From Myxococcales bacterium (GTDB lineage: Bacteria > Myxococcota_A > Polyangia > Haliangiales > Haliangiaceae): DNA of 64,000 nt. Below the pieces are notes generated by a model, which had not been told where the DNA came from, did no database searches, and saw only the letters and a list, made by a program, of their open reading frames with translations. The DNA is taken from contig JADJUW010000001.1 of assembly GCA_016716835.1 (NCBI GenBank), positions 2,252,001 through 2,316,000 of the forward strand. The letters are read 5' to 3'. Below, in pieces: positions 1-7,840 of this stretch. Position 1 is the first letter of the stretch, and every line of letters begins with the position of its first letter. A program made the translations under genes and the position numbers.

Positions 1-240
1 CATCCTCATGACTGGCGGCAAGGCATCTGCCATCCACCTCAATTTTTAAACCCGAACGATGGCGCGTCCGAAATTGAGTTGCGCGAAGTGGTGGCCCAGG
101 CGCTCGCGTCCAAGGCGCGCGCCAACCGCTTTGTGCTGTCAGCCGACGGCAACGAGATTCAAACGCCATCGCGCATGTACTCGCTCTCCGTCGTCCAAGG
201 ATCCGTTTGGCTCGTGGTGGCTAAGCGCCAATATCAGTGA
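1..240 (+). CDS. C-terminal part of an unrecognised protein (5' end outside window)
   Basis: The frame is open from base 1 and closes at the TGA at 238-240, giving the last 79 codons of a gene that starts outside the window. The segment reads like real protein, with an acidic/helical stretch (NDGASEIELREVVAQAL, about residues 19-35) and a hydrophobic, basic end (VVQGSVWLVVAKRQYQ). I recognise no family. The stop codon lies inside the first copy of a tandem 12-mer repeat. It converges with the ATPase gene broken by the IS element. No start codon is visible, so any start-based gene call would miss it. Confidence 0.6.
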   Translation, partial: HPHDWRQGICHPPQFLNPNDGASEIELREVVAQALASKARANRFVLSADGNEIQTPSRMYSLSVVQGSVWLVVAKRQYQ

Positions 241-273
241 TCTGAAGGGTGATCTGAAGGCTCTACATCACCC
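237..273. repeat. Tandem 12-mer and hairpin after the partial gene
   Basis: GTGATCTGAAGG occurs twice in tandem (237-248 and 249-260). The second copy sits in a hairpin whose arms are GGGTGAT (247-253) and ATCACCC (267-273). The same 12-mer with a similar hairpin recurs at 3979-3990, on the far side of the broken ATPase. The hairpin could end transcription of the partial gene but has no T tract. Bases 274-478 contain no feature I can support. Confidence 0.45.
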
Positions 274-478
274 GTGTCCCGGCATCTGGCACCTTGCCAG
301 CCCCGCTCGGCCTTTGCCACCCTCCGCAATTTCCGCCTAAAATTTCCTATCACCCGCTTGAGAGGCAGTCATGCGCCTCGGCATGGGCCTAAGGCATGTC
401 TCGTTCGAGCGCGATACGGAGCGTGGGGGCTGGCACAAAATCGAGGCCGCGCTCGCCCCCTTCCTTTATGTGCAGGCC

Positions 479-540
479 CTAAGCGACCCATTTTGAGGGG
501 TCAGCTGCAAGAAACGTCTCGAGGTCAAGCCCTCCATCGC
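479..540 (-). pseudogene. 3' fragment of the IS-interrupted AAA/DUF4143 ATPase
   Basis: Read on the minus strand from the target site, this piece gives DGGLDLETFLAADPSKWVA and then a TAG stop (479-481). Joined to the 5' fragment after removing the IS and one target copy, it continues the same frame without any change, and makes a 399-residue ATPase with the FL..P..W type ending usual in DUF4143 ATPases. It is separated from its 5' part by the 2.17-kb IS21 element, so it is now untranslated. The join is seen directly in the sequence. Confidence 0.85.
536..540. repeat. Left target-site duplication ATCGC of the IS21 element
   Basis: ATCGC directly abuts the left IS end (TGTCA at 541) and is repeated exactly at 2711-2715 next to the right end. 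A 5-bp duplication fits the 4-8 bp made by IS21-family elements. Confidence 0.85.
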
Positions 541-595
541 TGTCAAGCGCCAACAGAAGTTGACCCTATCGCGCCACTAATCTTGACCCACCCCC
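541..595. repeat. Left terminal inverted repeat of the IS21 element
   Basis: This pairs with 2656-2710 in inverted orientation, with most positions identical, including the outer TGTCA-GCGCC and the inner GCGCCACTAA and TGACCC blocks. The istB stop codon (577-579) lies inside it. Confidence 0.8.
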
Positions 596-1371
596 TTGGT
601 TAGATTGGATTGGTGGTCGCCCAGGAGGCCGGCCCGTTTTTTCTGACGCAGCCGATAGCTGTCGCCGCGGATGATCAAGGCGTGGCTGTGGTGGAGCACG
701 CGGTCAAGTACGGCGGTGGCAATGGTATCGTCGCCGAAGACGGCGCCCCAGTGGCTGATGGGTTGGTTGGTGGTGATGAGTAGGCTGCCTTTTTCGTACC
801 TCCTGGAAACGAGCTGGAAGAAGAGATGCGCGGTGTGTTTTTCAAGCGGCAAGTAGCCAAGCTCGTCGATGACCAACAGCTTGGGCTTGGCGTAGAAGGC
901 GATTTGCTCGGCGAGCTTGGCGTCGCTGTGGGCCCGGGCGAGGCTGGCGAGCAGCGCGGTGGCCGTGACAAACAAGACCGAGTGCCCCGCCTCGACGCAA
1001 GCGCGGCCGAGGGCGATGCCGAGATGCGTCTTGCCGACGCCCGGTGGCCCAAAGAGCAAGACATTCTCGGCGCTCGCGACAAAGCGCCCCGTCGCCAGCT
1101 CGCGGACGAGCTTGGCGTCGACCGACGGTTGGAATTTGAAGTCGAAGTCCGCGAGCGTCTTGACCGTCGGAAAGTGAGCGATCTGAATGCCCATGGTGAC
1201 ACGCTTCTTTGCTTGGCCTCGGTCTCTTCGGTGAGCAGCTGATCGAGAAACGCGAGATACGTCGGCTCGCTGCGCCGCCGCGGCCAAGATGGCGTCCAGG
1301 CGTTGCGCAATCGCGCCAAGCCGAAGCGTTTGCAGGCGCGCCGCGACGCGCGCATGCACGAGGTCACTCAT
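577..1371 (-). CDS. istB: IstB-like transposition helper ATPase, with a short out-of-frame segment
   Basis: A 264-residue AAA+ helper that partners IstA in IS21 transposition. Walker A is GPPGVGKT (about 108-115) and Walker B LLVIDELGYLP (about 164-174), followed by TTNQ and the LLHHSH and GDSYRLR ends typical of IstB. Its ATG overlaps the istA stop (ATGA). Residues about 35-54 are unlike IstB, whereas the next frame there reads SEPTYLAFLDQLLTEE, exactly what relatives carry. Two compensating one-base shifts therefore bracket about 20 codons, the second at an AAA run that would be AAAA. The protein may still fold but its N-terminal partner-binding region is altered, or the sequence has indel errors. 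Confidence 0.88.
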   Translation of the reverse strand: MSDLVHARVAARLQTLRLGAIAQRLDAILAAAAQRADVSRVSRSAAHRRDRGQAKKRVTMGIQIAHFPTVKTLADFDFKFQPSVDAKLVRELATGRFVASAENVLLFGPPGVGKTHLGIALGRACVEAGHSVLFVTATALLASLARAHSDAKLAEQIAFYAKPKLLVIDELGYLPLEKHTAHLFFQLVSRRYEKGSLLITTNQPISHWGAVFGDDTIATAVLDRVLHHSHALIIRGDSYRLRQKKRAGLLGDHQSNLTKGVGQD

Positions 1372-2633
1372 GGCGCGCCTCCAATCGCGGCCGCATAAAT
1401 ATCGAGGCTGCGGCCTATCGGTGACACGTGGGGCGCGTCAGCGTAGTGATGCTGCGTGCGAAACAGGCCCGCAAAATGCGCGGGCTGGGTGTGGCGCGCG
1501 TACGGCTCGAGGCCGCGCGGATGCCGCGCAATCTCATGGGAGCCCTCAAAAATCGCAACCTCGTCATCGCCGACTAGGACCTCGACCGTGCGCTTGACGA
1601 AGGCATGCGGCACGCTATAGCGAATCGTATCCACATCGACGAAGCAGTCATTGGCGACGCGACGCTCAAGGCGCCGCTGACGGATTGGCAGTGCGCGTGG
1701 CAAGGGCCGCAGCGCCGCGGCCTCCACCTCCGCGAAGCGATCTGCTGGCCGCGCCCTCGTGGTGCCATGGATGCGCTGATCCGCGAGCGCCATCCACTGC
1801 ACCAGATGTGCCTGCAGCGCGCCAAACGACGCGAAGCTCTGGCCCGCGAGGCCATTGCGCTTGACGTAGCCAACCCCTGACTCGGTCTTGCCCTTGGTGC
1901 GCGCGCGATACGGCTTGCACACGCTGACGGCGACGCCAAAATCACGACAGAAGCTCGCAAACGCCGGGTGGACTTGCACGCCGCCGTCCGCACCGGGCCG
2001 CCGCAGCACGAGCGCGCCGGCGCGATCAATCAAGATGCTTTGGGTGACGCCGCCAAACGCCGTAAACGCCCCCGCGAGCCCTTCGCGCCAATCATCTTGG
2101 CGCTGCGCGAGGGAGGCTCGGACAAAAATTCGGCGCGAGTAGCCCAGCACCGCGACAAATAAATGGACGCGCGTGCGCTGGCCGCCGATCAAGACGGTCT
2201 TCTCACCGAAGTCAATTTGCAACTGCGCACCGGGCGCCGTCTCAAACCGCACCGTCGCCAGCGCCGCTGCGGCCTGCGCTTGGCGGTGGGGCGCCAAGCG
2301 GCGCTGCAGCGTCCGCAATGACACCAGTGTGCCCGCCTCCGCCATCAGCCGCTGCACCACCACCGTATTGCCGGCGGCCTCCGCGCGCAAAAGCGCCGTC
2401 GCCTGCGCCAAGGCTTCGTCGTCGAGCTTGCGCGCACGCGGGCGCCTTTGCACCGCGGCACCGTCGCCGCCGCGCAGGTAGCGCTTGACGCTGTTTTTGG
2501 CCACGCCGACCTCGGCGGCGATGCGCCGGGCGCCCCACTTCAAGGCGGCAAGCGTGCGGATTTGCCTTACTATTTCCGGATCTATCATCGGGATGCTCAG
2601 CATCCCGCCGTTTCCATGTGCTTCAACTGTCAT
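1368..2633 (-). CDS. istA: IS21-family transposase IstA
   Basis: This is a DDE transposase of 421 residues from the ATG at 2633. I chose that start over the longer frame to 2684 because GGAGGG sits 5 bases before it and the longer start lies inside the terminal repeat. An N-terminal helix-turn-helix (TLAALKWGARRIAAEVGVAK) is followed by the catalytic core: first Asp in QIDFGEK, second Asp in ILIDRAG (the usual DN is DR here) and Glu in KGKTESGVGY. The C-terminal beta-barrel part follows. It is translationally coupled to istB. Confidence 0.92.
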   Translation of the reverse strand: MTVEAHGNGGMLSIPMIDPEIVRQIRTLAALKWGARRIAAEVGVAKNSVKRYLRGGDGAAVQRRPRARKLDDEALAQATALLRAEAAGNTVVVQRLMAEAGTLVSLRTLQRRLAPHRQAQAAAALATVRFETAPGAQLQIDFGEKTVLIGGQRTRVHLFVAVLGYSRRIFVRASLAQRQDDWREGLAGAFTAFGGVTQSILIDRAGALVLRRPGADGGVQVHPAFASFCRDFGVAVSVCKPYRARTKGKTESGVGYVKRNGLAGQSFASFGALQAHLVQWMALADQRIHGTTRARPADRFAEVEAAALRPLPRALPIRQRRLERRVANDCFVDVDTIRYSVPHAFVKRTVEVLVGDDEVAIFEGSHEIARHPRGLEPYARHTQPAHFAGLFRTQHHYADAPHVSPIGRSLDIYAAAIGGAP

Positions 2634-2655
2634 GTGCCCTCCGTCATTTGCATGT

Positions 2656-2710
2656 CGGGAGGGGGTCAGTTTTAGTGGCGCCAATGGGTCAGTTTACGTG
2701 GCGCCTGACA
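2656..2710. repeat. Right terminal inverted repeat of the IS21 element
   Basis: Partner of 541-595. It ends in GGCGCCTGACA at 2710 and is followed directly by the ATCGC target copy. Confidence 0.8.
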
Positions 2711-3853
2711 ATCGCCAACCAGCAACACCCGATCTGGGCCATACATTTGTTCAAAGGTTGCCATGCCCGCGTGGCGACCTGCGCGTGGATGGCCCGATTT
2801 TACTTCGATGCCGGTGACTCGCTTGCCGCGTCGCACGACAAAATCAACCTCGGCGTCGCCCTCACGAAAATAGAAGAGTTCGTAGCCTTCGTTGCGAGCG
2901 CCGTGCAGCAAATGCGCGCCGACGGCGCTTTCGACGACGCGGCCCCATACGGCAGGATCTCGACGCGCCTCGCGAGGTGTTATCCCGAGAGGCGCCGTAA
3001 TAAAGGCCGTGTCATGCACGAGCCATTTGGGGCTGCTCGCGCGTTGGCGAACGTTTTGTCCCGCGTATTTCTGAAGCGGCGTGAGCAGCCCGGCCGAGCT
3101 AAGCAATTCACCATAGGCGCTGAGGGTCACGGTATTGCCGGCATCTTGTAGCTGTCCCAGCATTTTATTGAAGCTGAGTTCTTGGCTGCTGTACGCGCAC
3201 CCCAAGTCAAACAAGCGGCGCAACAGGGCAGGCTTGTCAATTCTTGTCATCTGCATCACATCGCGCGAGATGCTGGTTTCGATTAAGGCGTCGCGAACGT
3301 AGGCTCGCCAACGCGGCAAGTTCTTGGTAAGCGTGGCGGCACCGGGATAGCCGCCAAAGAATACGTATGCCTCAAGATCAAAGTGAAACGCTTGTTTCAT
3401 TTCGGCAAATGGCCACTGCTGCATGCCGATGAGTTCAAACCGGCCGGCGAGGCTCTCGTCGAGACCAGCCTGCATAAGTAGCGGCGACGACCCAAGTAGC
3501 ACGACCTGTATCTTCCGCCGGTGGCGGGTATCTTCGTCCCATAGCGCTTTGACGGTATCGCTCCAGCGAGGCACCTTTTGAATCTCATCGATCGCGAGCA
3601 CGGCGCCGCCGCGTTTAGGTGCTGCTTGCGCTAAGACACGTGCAAGGTCCCATTGTTGTCGTATCCACGTTGACGACTGAGCCTCAGGCGCGTCAGCGCT
3701 GGCGCTATGCCAAGGCAACGCAAGCTCGCCTAACACCTGGCGCAAGAGCGTGCTCTTGCCTACTTGGCGCGGGCCGGCTAGTACCTGGAGAAACTGGCGA
3801 GGTCCCAGTAGTCGCTCGCGCAGCACGTTTGCTTGTGGGCGAACATGGTCCAT
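2672..3853 (-). pseudogene. 5' fragment of AAA-type ATPase with DUF4143-like C-terminus, interrupted by IS21
   Basis: The frame starts at ATG 3853 and is native down to 2711 (381 codons); the last 12 residues are read from the IS end. An AAA domain has Walker A AGPRQVGKST (26-35) and Walker B VLAIDEIQKV (85-94). The C-terminal part has a PD-(D/E)XK-like pattern (EVDFVV then IEVKSG, about 335-352), as in the AAA_14/DUF4143 ATPases, which are common, often orphan, and of unsettled function. Only 18 residues are lost, so the truncated protein might still be made. AT-rich palindromes lie just upstream. Confidence 0.85.
2711..2715. repeat. Right target-site duplication ATCGC of the IS21 element
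   Basis: Exact copy of 536-540, directly next to the right IS end. Confidence 0.85.
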
Positions 3854-3866
3854 GGATTCAATTTAA

Positions 3867-3924
3867 CTCATTAAAATTAGTAAAAATACTAATAATACTG
3901 AGTAAAAATACTCATCATGATGAG
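3867..3924. promoter_or_regulatory. AT-rich array of palindromes upstream of the broken ATPase
   Basis: Consecutive palindromes lie 14-71 bases before the ATPase start: TTAGTA-AAAA-TACTAA (3877-3892), GAGTA-AAAA-TACTC (3900-3913) and the perfect CTCATCATGATGAG (3911-3924). The 12-mer AGTAAAAATACT occurs twice exactly 22 bp apart (3879 and 3901), two helical turns. The AT content is far above the surroundings. The spacing suggests a dimeric regulator binding one DNA face near the ATPase promoter. The binding protein is unknown. Nothing else is seen between 3925 and 3978. Confidence 0.45.
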
Positions 3925-3978
3925 CAAAATTAGATTACTGTAAATATTTCCAATAAAAGCAATGAGTTACCATTTTCA

Positions 3979-4010
3979 GTGATCTGAAGGCTTCAAATCA
4001 CCCCTGATCC
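3979..4010. repeat. Second locus of the GTGATCTGAAGG hairpin repeat
   Basis: GTGATCTGAAGGCT, four other bases, then ATCACCC matches 249-273 in the same orientation. Here TGATCTGAAG and CTTCAAATCA can pair almost fully. The two loci lie on either side of the ATPase gene and its IS. Bases 4011-4113 hold nothing I can identify. Confidence 0.4.
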
Positions 4011-4113
4011 TGCAACTTGGCCCCCCGCAAGCCTTTGTGATCCCATGCCGATCGACAGTCCGATCGCGACGGAAATGAACCGCCGTTAACACGCTTCTTG
4101 GCGCGCGCACCGA

Positions 4114-5394
4114 CTATTCCTGTACTGGCGGCTTTTTGCGCGGCAACGCGGGCTCGCCCATTTCGGTGAGGTGTTCGCGCAGCAGCTGGTCGGTCGGGCC
4201 GTAGTCGACCGCAATGGGCGCGCGGGCGCGGCCAAGCGCGAAGCCGAGGATCTCATTGATGGTTTGCGCAAACGTGCGGCCGCTGGCGACCGCGCACTGA
4301 ATGAACGCGCTGCCGTCAGACAAATCGGGGTTTGGATTTACCTCGAGCACGTACGGTGCGCCGGAGGCATCGAGCCGCATATCGATGCGCGCATAGTCGC
4401 GGCAGCCCATGACAAAATACGCATGACGGGCGACCTCGGCGACGCGCGCCGCCACCGCGGGGTCAACGCCCACTGCCGGACACTTGCCGTCCATGGCGTA
4501 GAAATCCTTGCTGTGCGGATCCCACTTGGCGCGAAAGGTGATGATCTTCGGCATCGCCTTGCCCTGCTCATCGACGCGGTCGGAAAATTCCATCTCAAAG
4601 AGCGGCAGGGCCTCGGCGGGGTCGTTGCCCAAAATGGCGCAATGCAGCTCGCGGCCGTCGATGTACTCCTCGACCAAGATCGGCATCTCGTAGTCGGCGA
4701 GCATCTGGCCCACCTTGCCCGCGAGCAGCGCGGGGTCGTAGATCACCGAGTCGGTGTCGATGCCGCCCGAGGCGTCTTCCATCGACGGCTTGACGATCAC
4801 CGGAAAACGCAGGCCGTGGTCGGTGGGGACAACGTGGTGGCCGCGCCGGCCGCTGACGACAAACGATTTGGCGGTGGGCACGCCGGCATCGCGCAAGATG
4901 GCCTTGGTGCGATGCTTGCGCTGACACGACATCAGCGCGGCCGGGCGGCTGCCGGTGTATTGCAGCTCGAGCATTTCGTAGACGCCGGCGATGTGTGCCT
5001 CGTGGCCGGCATCTTCGCCAAAAAATTCGACGAGGTTGAAGATAATCTCCGGCTGCGCCGCCTCGATCGCGCGCAGCATGGCACCGAGGTCGTCGCGAAT
5101 ATTCACGACCGTAAGCTCGTGCCCCGCGCTGCGCACCGCCTCCACCAAGGTGGTCATTTCTTCGGCAACGGTGCCAACATCCGGCACCTGCTTGGAGGCG
5201 TCCCACGCCAGCGTCTTGGGGCCCTGCTCCCGCCACTGCTCATAGACGTCCTCTTCCACCTGATTCCACAGGAGTAAGATGCGACCTGGTTCCACCGTGC
5301 GTTGCGTCACCGACCGCTGTTTGTAGCAGAAAGCGCGGCACGTGTCGAGCGCGCGGCCCCTCAGCGGCGTCGACGCGCTAAACGCTGCGGCCAC
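4114..5394 (-). CDS. ATP-grasp ligase related to D-alanine-D-alanine ligase
   Basis: 426 residues from a GTG that follows the upstream stop by three bases; another GTG at 5310 would start nearer the conserved part (ILLLWNQV). ATP-grasp features are the Lys and glycine loop in VIVKPSMEDASGGI, EEYIDGRE in the nucleotide pocket, and the metal-binding EVNPNPDLS near the C-terminus. Members join a carboxylate to an amine through an acyl phosphate. It is the last gene of a minus-strand run after two Cys-rich lipoproteins, not in a cell-wall cluster, so the substrate is open; peptidoglycan dipeptide synthesis is unlikely to be its only possible role. The product is probably cytoplasmic. Confidence 0.8.
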   Translation of the reverse strand: MAAAFSASTPLRGRALDTCRAFCYKQRSVTQRTVEPGRILLLWNQVEEDVYEQWREQGPKTLAWDASKQVPDVGTVAEEMTTLVEAVRSAGHELTVVNIRDDLGAMLRAIEAAQPEIIFNLVEFFGEDAGHEAHIAGVYEMLELQYTGSRPAALMSCQRKHRTKAILRDAGVPTAKSFVVSGRRGHHVVPTDHGLRFPVIVKPSMEDASGGIDTDSVIYDPALLAGKVGQMLADYEMPILVEEYIDGRELHCAILGNDPAEALPLFEMEFSDRVDEQGKAMPKIITFRAKWDPHSKDFYAMDGKCPAVGVDPAVAARVAEVARHAYFVMGCRDYARIDMRLDASGAPYVLEVNPNPDLSDGSAFIQCAVASGRTFAQTINEILGFALGRARAPIAVDYGPTDQLLREHLTEMGEPALPRKKPPVQE

Positions 5395-5397
5395 CAG

Positions 5398-6369
5398 CTA
5401 GGCGTCGACGCAATACGCGTACGTCAGCGTGTTGCACTCACAGCCCGAGGCATTGCAGGTGCAATCGCTGCCTTCATAGACGGCTTCGCATGCCGACGCG
5501 GTCTGGCACGTAGCCTCATCGAGCGCGCCGCAAGCTGGCGATTCACACGCATTGAGCGGAATGCAGTAGCCCGTCCAGCAACCATTGGCGATGCCTGGCA
5601 GCGTGCCAGCCGGACACTCTGGCTGCACCATTTCACACGTGGCCACGCCATAGCAATTGCCCGGCAGCGGCGGCGGTTCGTTCGGCACGCAAGTGCCGTA
5701 GCATACCGCGGGGCACACCATGCCATCGTCGCACCCCGGGGGGGGCAGGCATTCGGTATCGGACGTGCAGTCAAAGCCTTCGCCGCAATCGTCGTCGCTG
5801 TAGCAACCCACCTCGGCGAGCTCGGCCCGGCATGAAAGAAACGAGTGCTGCGGCGGTGGCATCGCGGGCTCGGTTTTCTGCGAGAAGAGGTCTGAATACA
5901 CCGGGCTGCAGTCGTCGCGCATGGTGCACGTTTCGGCAATCAACGTGTCGCAGGCCTGCATCGACGACAAATAATTTTCAGCCGTCGCCCAACAGCCCCA
6001 AAAGGTGCCTTCGACCGCGTCACCTTCTTCATAAATGTCTTTGACGGCATAGGCCGCCTGGCAGCCACTCGTCGCCGTGCAGGTCGCCTCGTCGAGCGCT
6101 TCGCATTGCGAATAACACGCGCCCCAGCCATAGCCAGGAGCGAGCGTGTCATCTTGCGGCGTATCCGCGGTGGTCCCCTGGGGGTACGCTTGGCAATAGT
6201 AGTCGCCATCCCAGCCCTGAGATTCGCATTCGCCGGTGTAGGGATTGCGCGTCGGCGCCGCCATGGACGGCACGGCCTCACACTTGCTTTCATCAAAGAT
6301 GATGCACCCGCCCAGCGAGGCGGCGGCCACGAGCGAGAGGGCAACTAATTTCATCGTGTGTTTGTTCAT
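5398..6369 (-). CDS. Cys-rich lipoprotein, paralog of the upstream gene
   Basis: 323 residues with a lipoprotein signal (MKLVALSLVAAASLGGC, Cys 22) and a GGAGAG ribosome site before ATG 6369. About 30 cysteines follow. A motif of the form C-x2-L-x-E-x-x-C-x4-5-C-x3-Y appears three times (for instance CEALDEATCTATSGCQAAY near the middle), together with GTFWGCW and a C-x-AGTLPGIANGCWTGYC block shared with the upstream paralog. It is probably an exported, disulfide-rich surface or periplasmic protein. The function is unknown. It is part of a three-gene run with the ATP-grasp ligase. Confidence 0.78.
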   Translation of the reverse strand: MNKHTMKLVALSLVAAASLGGCIIFDESKCEAVPSMAAPTRNPYTGECESQGWDGDYYCQAYPQGTTADTPQDDTLAPGYGWGACYSQCEALDEATCTATSGCQAAYAVKDIYEEGDAVEGTFWGCWATAENYLSSMQACDTLIAETCTMRDDCSPVYSDLFSQKTEPAMPPPQHSFLSCRAELAEVGCYSDDDCGEGFDCTSDTECLPPPGCDDGMVCPAVCYGTCVPNEPPPLPGNCYGVATCEMVQPECPAGTLPGIANGCWTGYCIPLNACESPACGALDEATCQTASACEAVYEGSDCTCNASGCECNTLTYAYCVDA

Positions 6370-6384
6370 GGTGATCTCTCCGCG

Positions 6385-7305
6385 CTACGCGCCGGTGCAG
6401 CCCCAGTATTTATAGCCGGTCGGGCAGAACTCGGCCGGCCCGCAGGCTTGATACAGCGGCGCGCAGTCCTCGCGCGAGATGCAAGCAACCTCGCTCGCCA
6501 CGGCGTCGCAGCTGGGCGGCGGCTCACATGCCGCCAGCGGGATGCAGTAGCCGGTCCAACAACCATCGGCGATACCAGGCAGCGTGCCGTCGGGGCAGTC
6601 GCCCGGCGGTCCGTCGCACGACACGTCGCCGTAACAGCTGCCAGGCTCGACGGTAACGGGTACACAAACTGGCTGACAGTCGGGCGGCATGGCTTCGTCT
6701 TCAAAGCACGTCTCGCCATTTGAATTGAGCATCTCGCATTGCGTGCCGATGTTGCACAAGACGTTGGCGCACGTCAGCGAAGGCACAGCGCCGTCGGCGG
6801 TACAGCCGTTGAATCGCGTCGAGTAAGCGCCCTCGTCTTGCCCGCTTGGCCCGCCAGGCAACACATCCGAGTGATAGTAGTTGGGATTGCAGTCCTCGCG
6901 CGTCGCGCAATCCATCGCGCCGAGTTCGCCACAAGCGCCTTCGGCAACGTAATACAAGGTTGTCTCCCAGCAGCCCCAAAAGCTGCCGTCGATATAGGCC
7001 GTCTGGCAGGTGTCGCTCGCGTCGCAAGCGGCCTCGTCAAGTTGCTCGCACGCTGTATAGCAAGCCGCCCAGGGCAGCTCTGGCGCCATCAGCGGCATTG
7101 GCTCACCGGGCCGCGGGCCCATGTCACAGTCCCATTGATCTCGGGCTTCGCAGATGCCGGTCTCGGGATTGCGTTGCTCAACCTGCGCAATGGCGGGACA
7201 GGGCACCGGGCCGTCGGGATCTGGGTCCGGGCACCCCGCCAGCGATAGCGCCAGCATAGGCAGCACGAGACTGGTAAGCACGGGGACGCGACGGCTCAGT
7301 TTCAT
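6385..7305 (-). CDS. Cys-rich lipoprotein, first gene of the lipoprotein/ATP-grasp run
   Basis: 306 residues from ATG 7305, chosen because it opens a clean lipoprotein signal (MKLSRRVPVLTSLVLP, then LSLAGC); the longer frame to 7452 adds only an Arg-rich tail. The mature part has the same triple Cys repeat as its neighbour (CEQLDEAACDASDTCQTAY, CGELGAMDCATREDCNPNY, CDAVASEVACISREDCAPLY) and the shared DGCWTGYCIPL block. The two clearly arose by duplication. Its function is unknown; the 15-base gap to the next gene suggests co-transcription. Confidence 0.78.
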   Translation of the reverse strand: MKLSRRVPVLTSLVLPMLALSLAGCPDPDPDGPVPCPAIAQVEQRNPETGICEARDQWDCDMGPRPGEPMPLMAPELPWAACYTACEQLDEAACDASDTCQTAYIDGSFWGCWETTLYYVAEGACGELGAMDCATREDCNPNYYHSDVLPGGPSGQDEGAYSTRFNGCTADGAVPSLTCANVLCNIGTQCEMLNSNGETCFEDEAMPPDCQPVCVPVTVEPGSCYGDVSCDGPPGDCPDGTLPGIADGCWTGYCIPLAACEPPPSCDAVASEVACISREDCAPLYQACGPAEFCPTGYKYWGCTGA

Positions 7306-7375
7306 CGTGCTCGCACAATGCAACGAAGAGGCCACCGTTGCCAACCGTCTTTTTAGATACTTACGTGCGCTACGT

Positions 7376-7389
7376 CTCAGAAATCTGAG
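7376..7389. promoter_or_regulatory. Palindrome upstream of the lipoprotein run
   Basis: CTCAGA-AA-TCTGAG is a perfect inverted repeat 70 bases upstream of the lipoprotein start at 7305 and 40 bases past the stop of the unknown gene ending at 7430. It could be an operator or a small hairpin; nothing identifies a partner. Confidence 0.25.
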
Positions 7390-7429
7390 GCATGCACGCG
7401 CAAATCGCTGAATTTTTGCCGTCTTGCGC

Positions 7430-7840
7430 TTACTCGGTCGGCGGCGGATCACTGGCGCCGGCGAGCAACACGTCGCGCATCTGCAGCGCGCGCTCGACCG
7501 CGGCGAGCATGGCGACGGTCACGGTTTCGCGGCACACGCGGGTCACGGCGTCGAGCACGGCCTCGCGCTCGGGCGCGGCCTTGAGCGAGCGCGGCAAGGC
7601 GATGCGCCCCGCGGCAAAAAAACGATCGCACAACTCGAGCAGCTGCGCGTCGGTCGTGCCTTGCTCGATGTGGCGATAGACGGCGATGCGCAGGCCGCGG
7701 TTGTCAACGGCGTCGGCCCCCAGCGCCAGCTGCGTCGCGACCACGTCGAAGATGTCCGCGCGAATATCGTTGCATTCGCCCTCGGCAAGCTCGAGCAGCT
7801 CATCGCGCAAATGCAGCCAGCGCGCGCCGAGGTCGCTCAT
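7430..7840 (-). CDS. Hypothetical protein coupled to the PP2C phosphatase
   Basis: 136 residues, mostly helical by composition, starting MSDLGARWLHLRDELLELAEGE. The ATG overlaps the phosphatase stop (ATGA), so translation is coupled and it very likely works with that enzyme. A longer frame to 8392 exists but runs antiframe through the phosphatase gene and has no support. I recognise no domain. It is the last of three genes. Confidence 0.7.
   Translation of the reverse strand: MSDLGARWLHLRDELLELAEGECNDIRADIFDVVATQLALGADAVDNRGLRIAVYRHIEQGTTDAQLLELCDRFFAAGRIALPRSLKAAPEREAVLDAVTRVCRETVTVAMLAAVERALQMRDVLLAGASDPPPTE

Larger units (their letters stand above)
541..2710 (-). mobile_element. IS21-family insertion sequence, 2170 bp, with terminal repeats and target duplication
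   Basis: The element carries istA and istB in the usual overlapping order on the minus strand. Its ends are inverted repeats of about 55 bp: the left begins TGTCAAGCGCC and the right, read inward, TGTCAGGCGCC. Each has two further internal blocks (GTTGACCC then GCGCCACTAA then TTGACCC on the left; ACTGACCC, GCGCCACTAA and ACTGACCC on the right), the repeated-terminal design of IS21. ATCGC flanks both sides. It lies inside an ATPase gene whose frame can be restored exactly, so the insertion is recent. The ends, duplication and genes are all present; IstB has an odd out-of-frame stretch. Confidence 0.93.
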
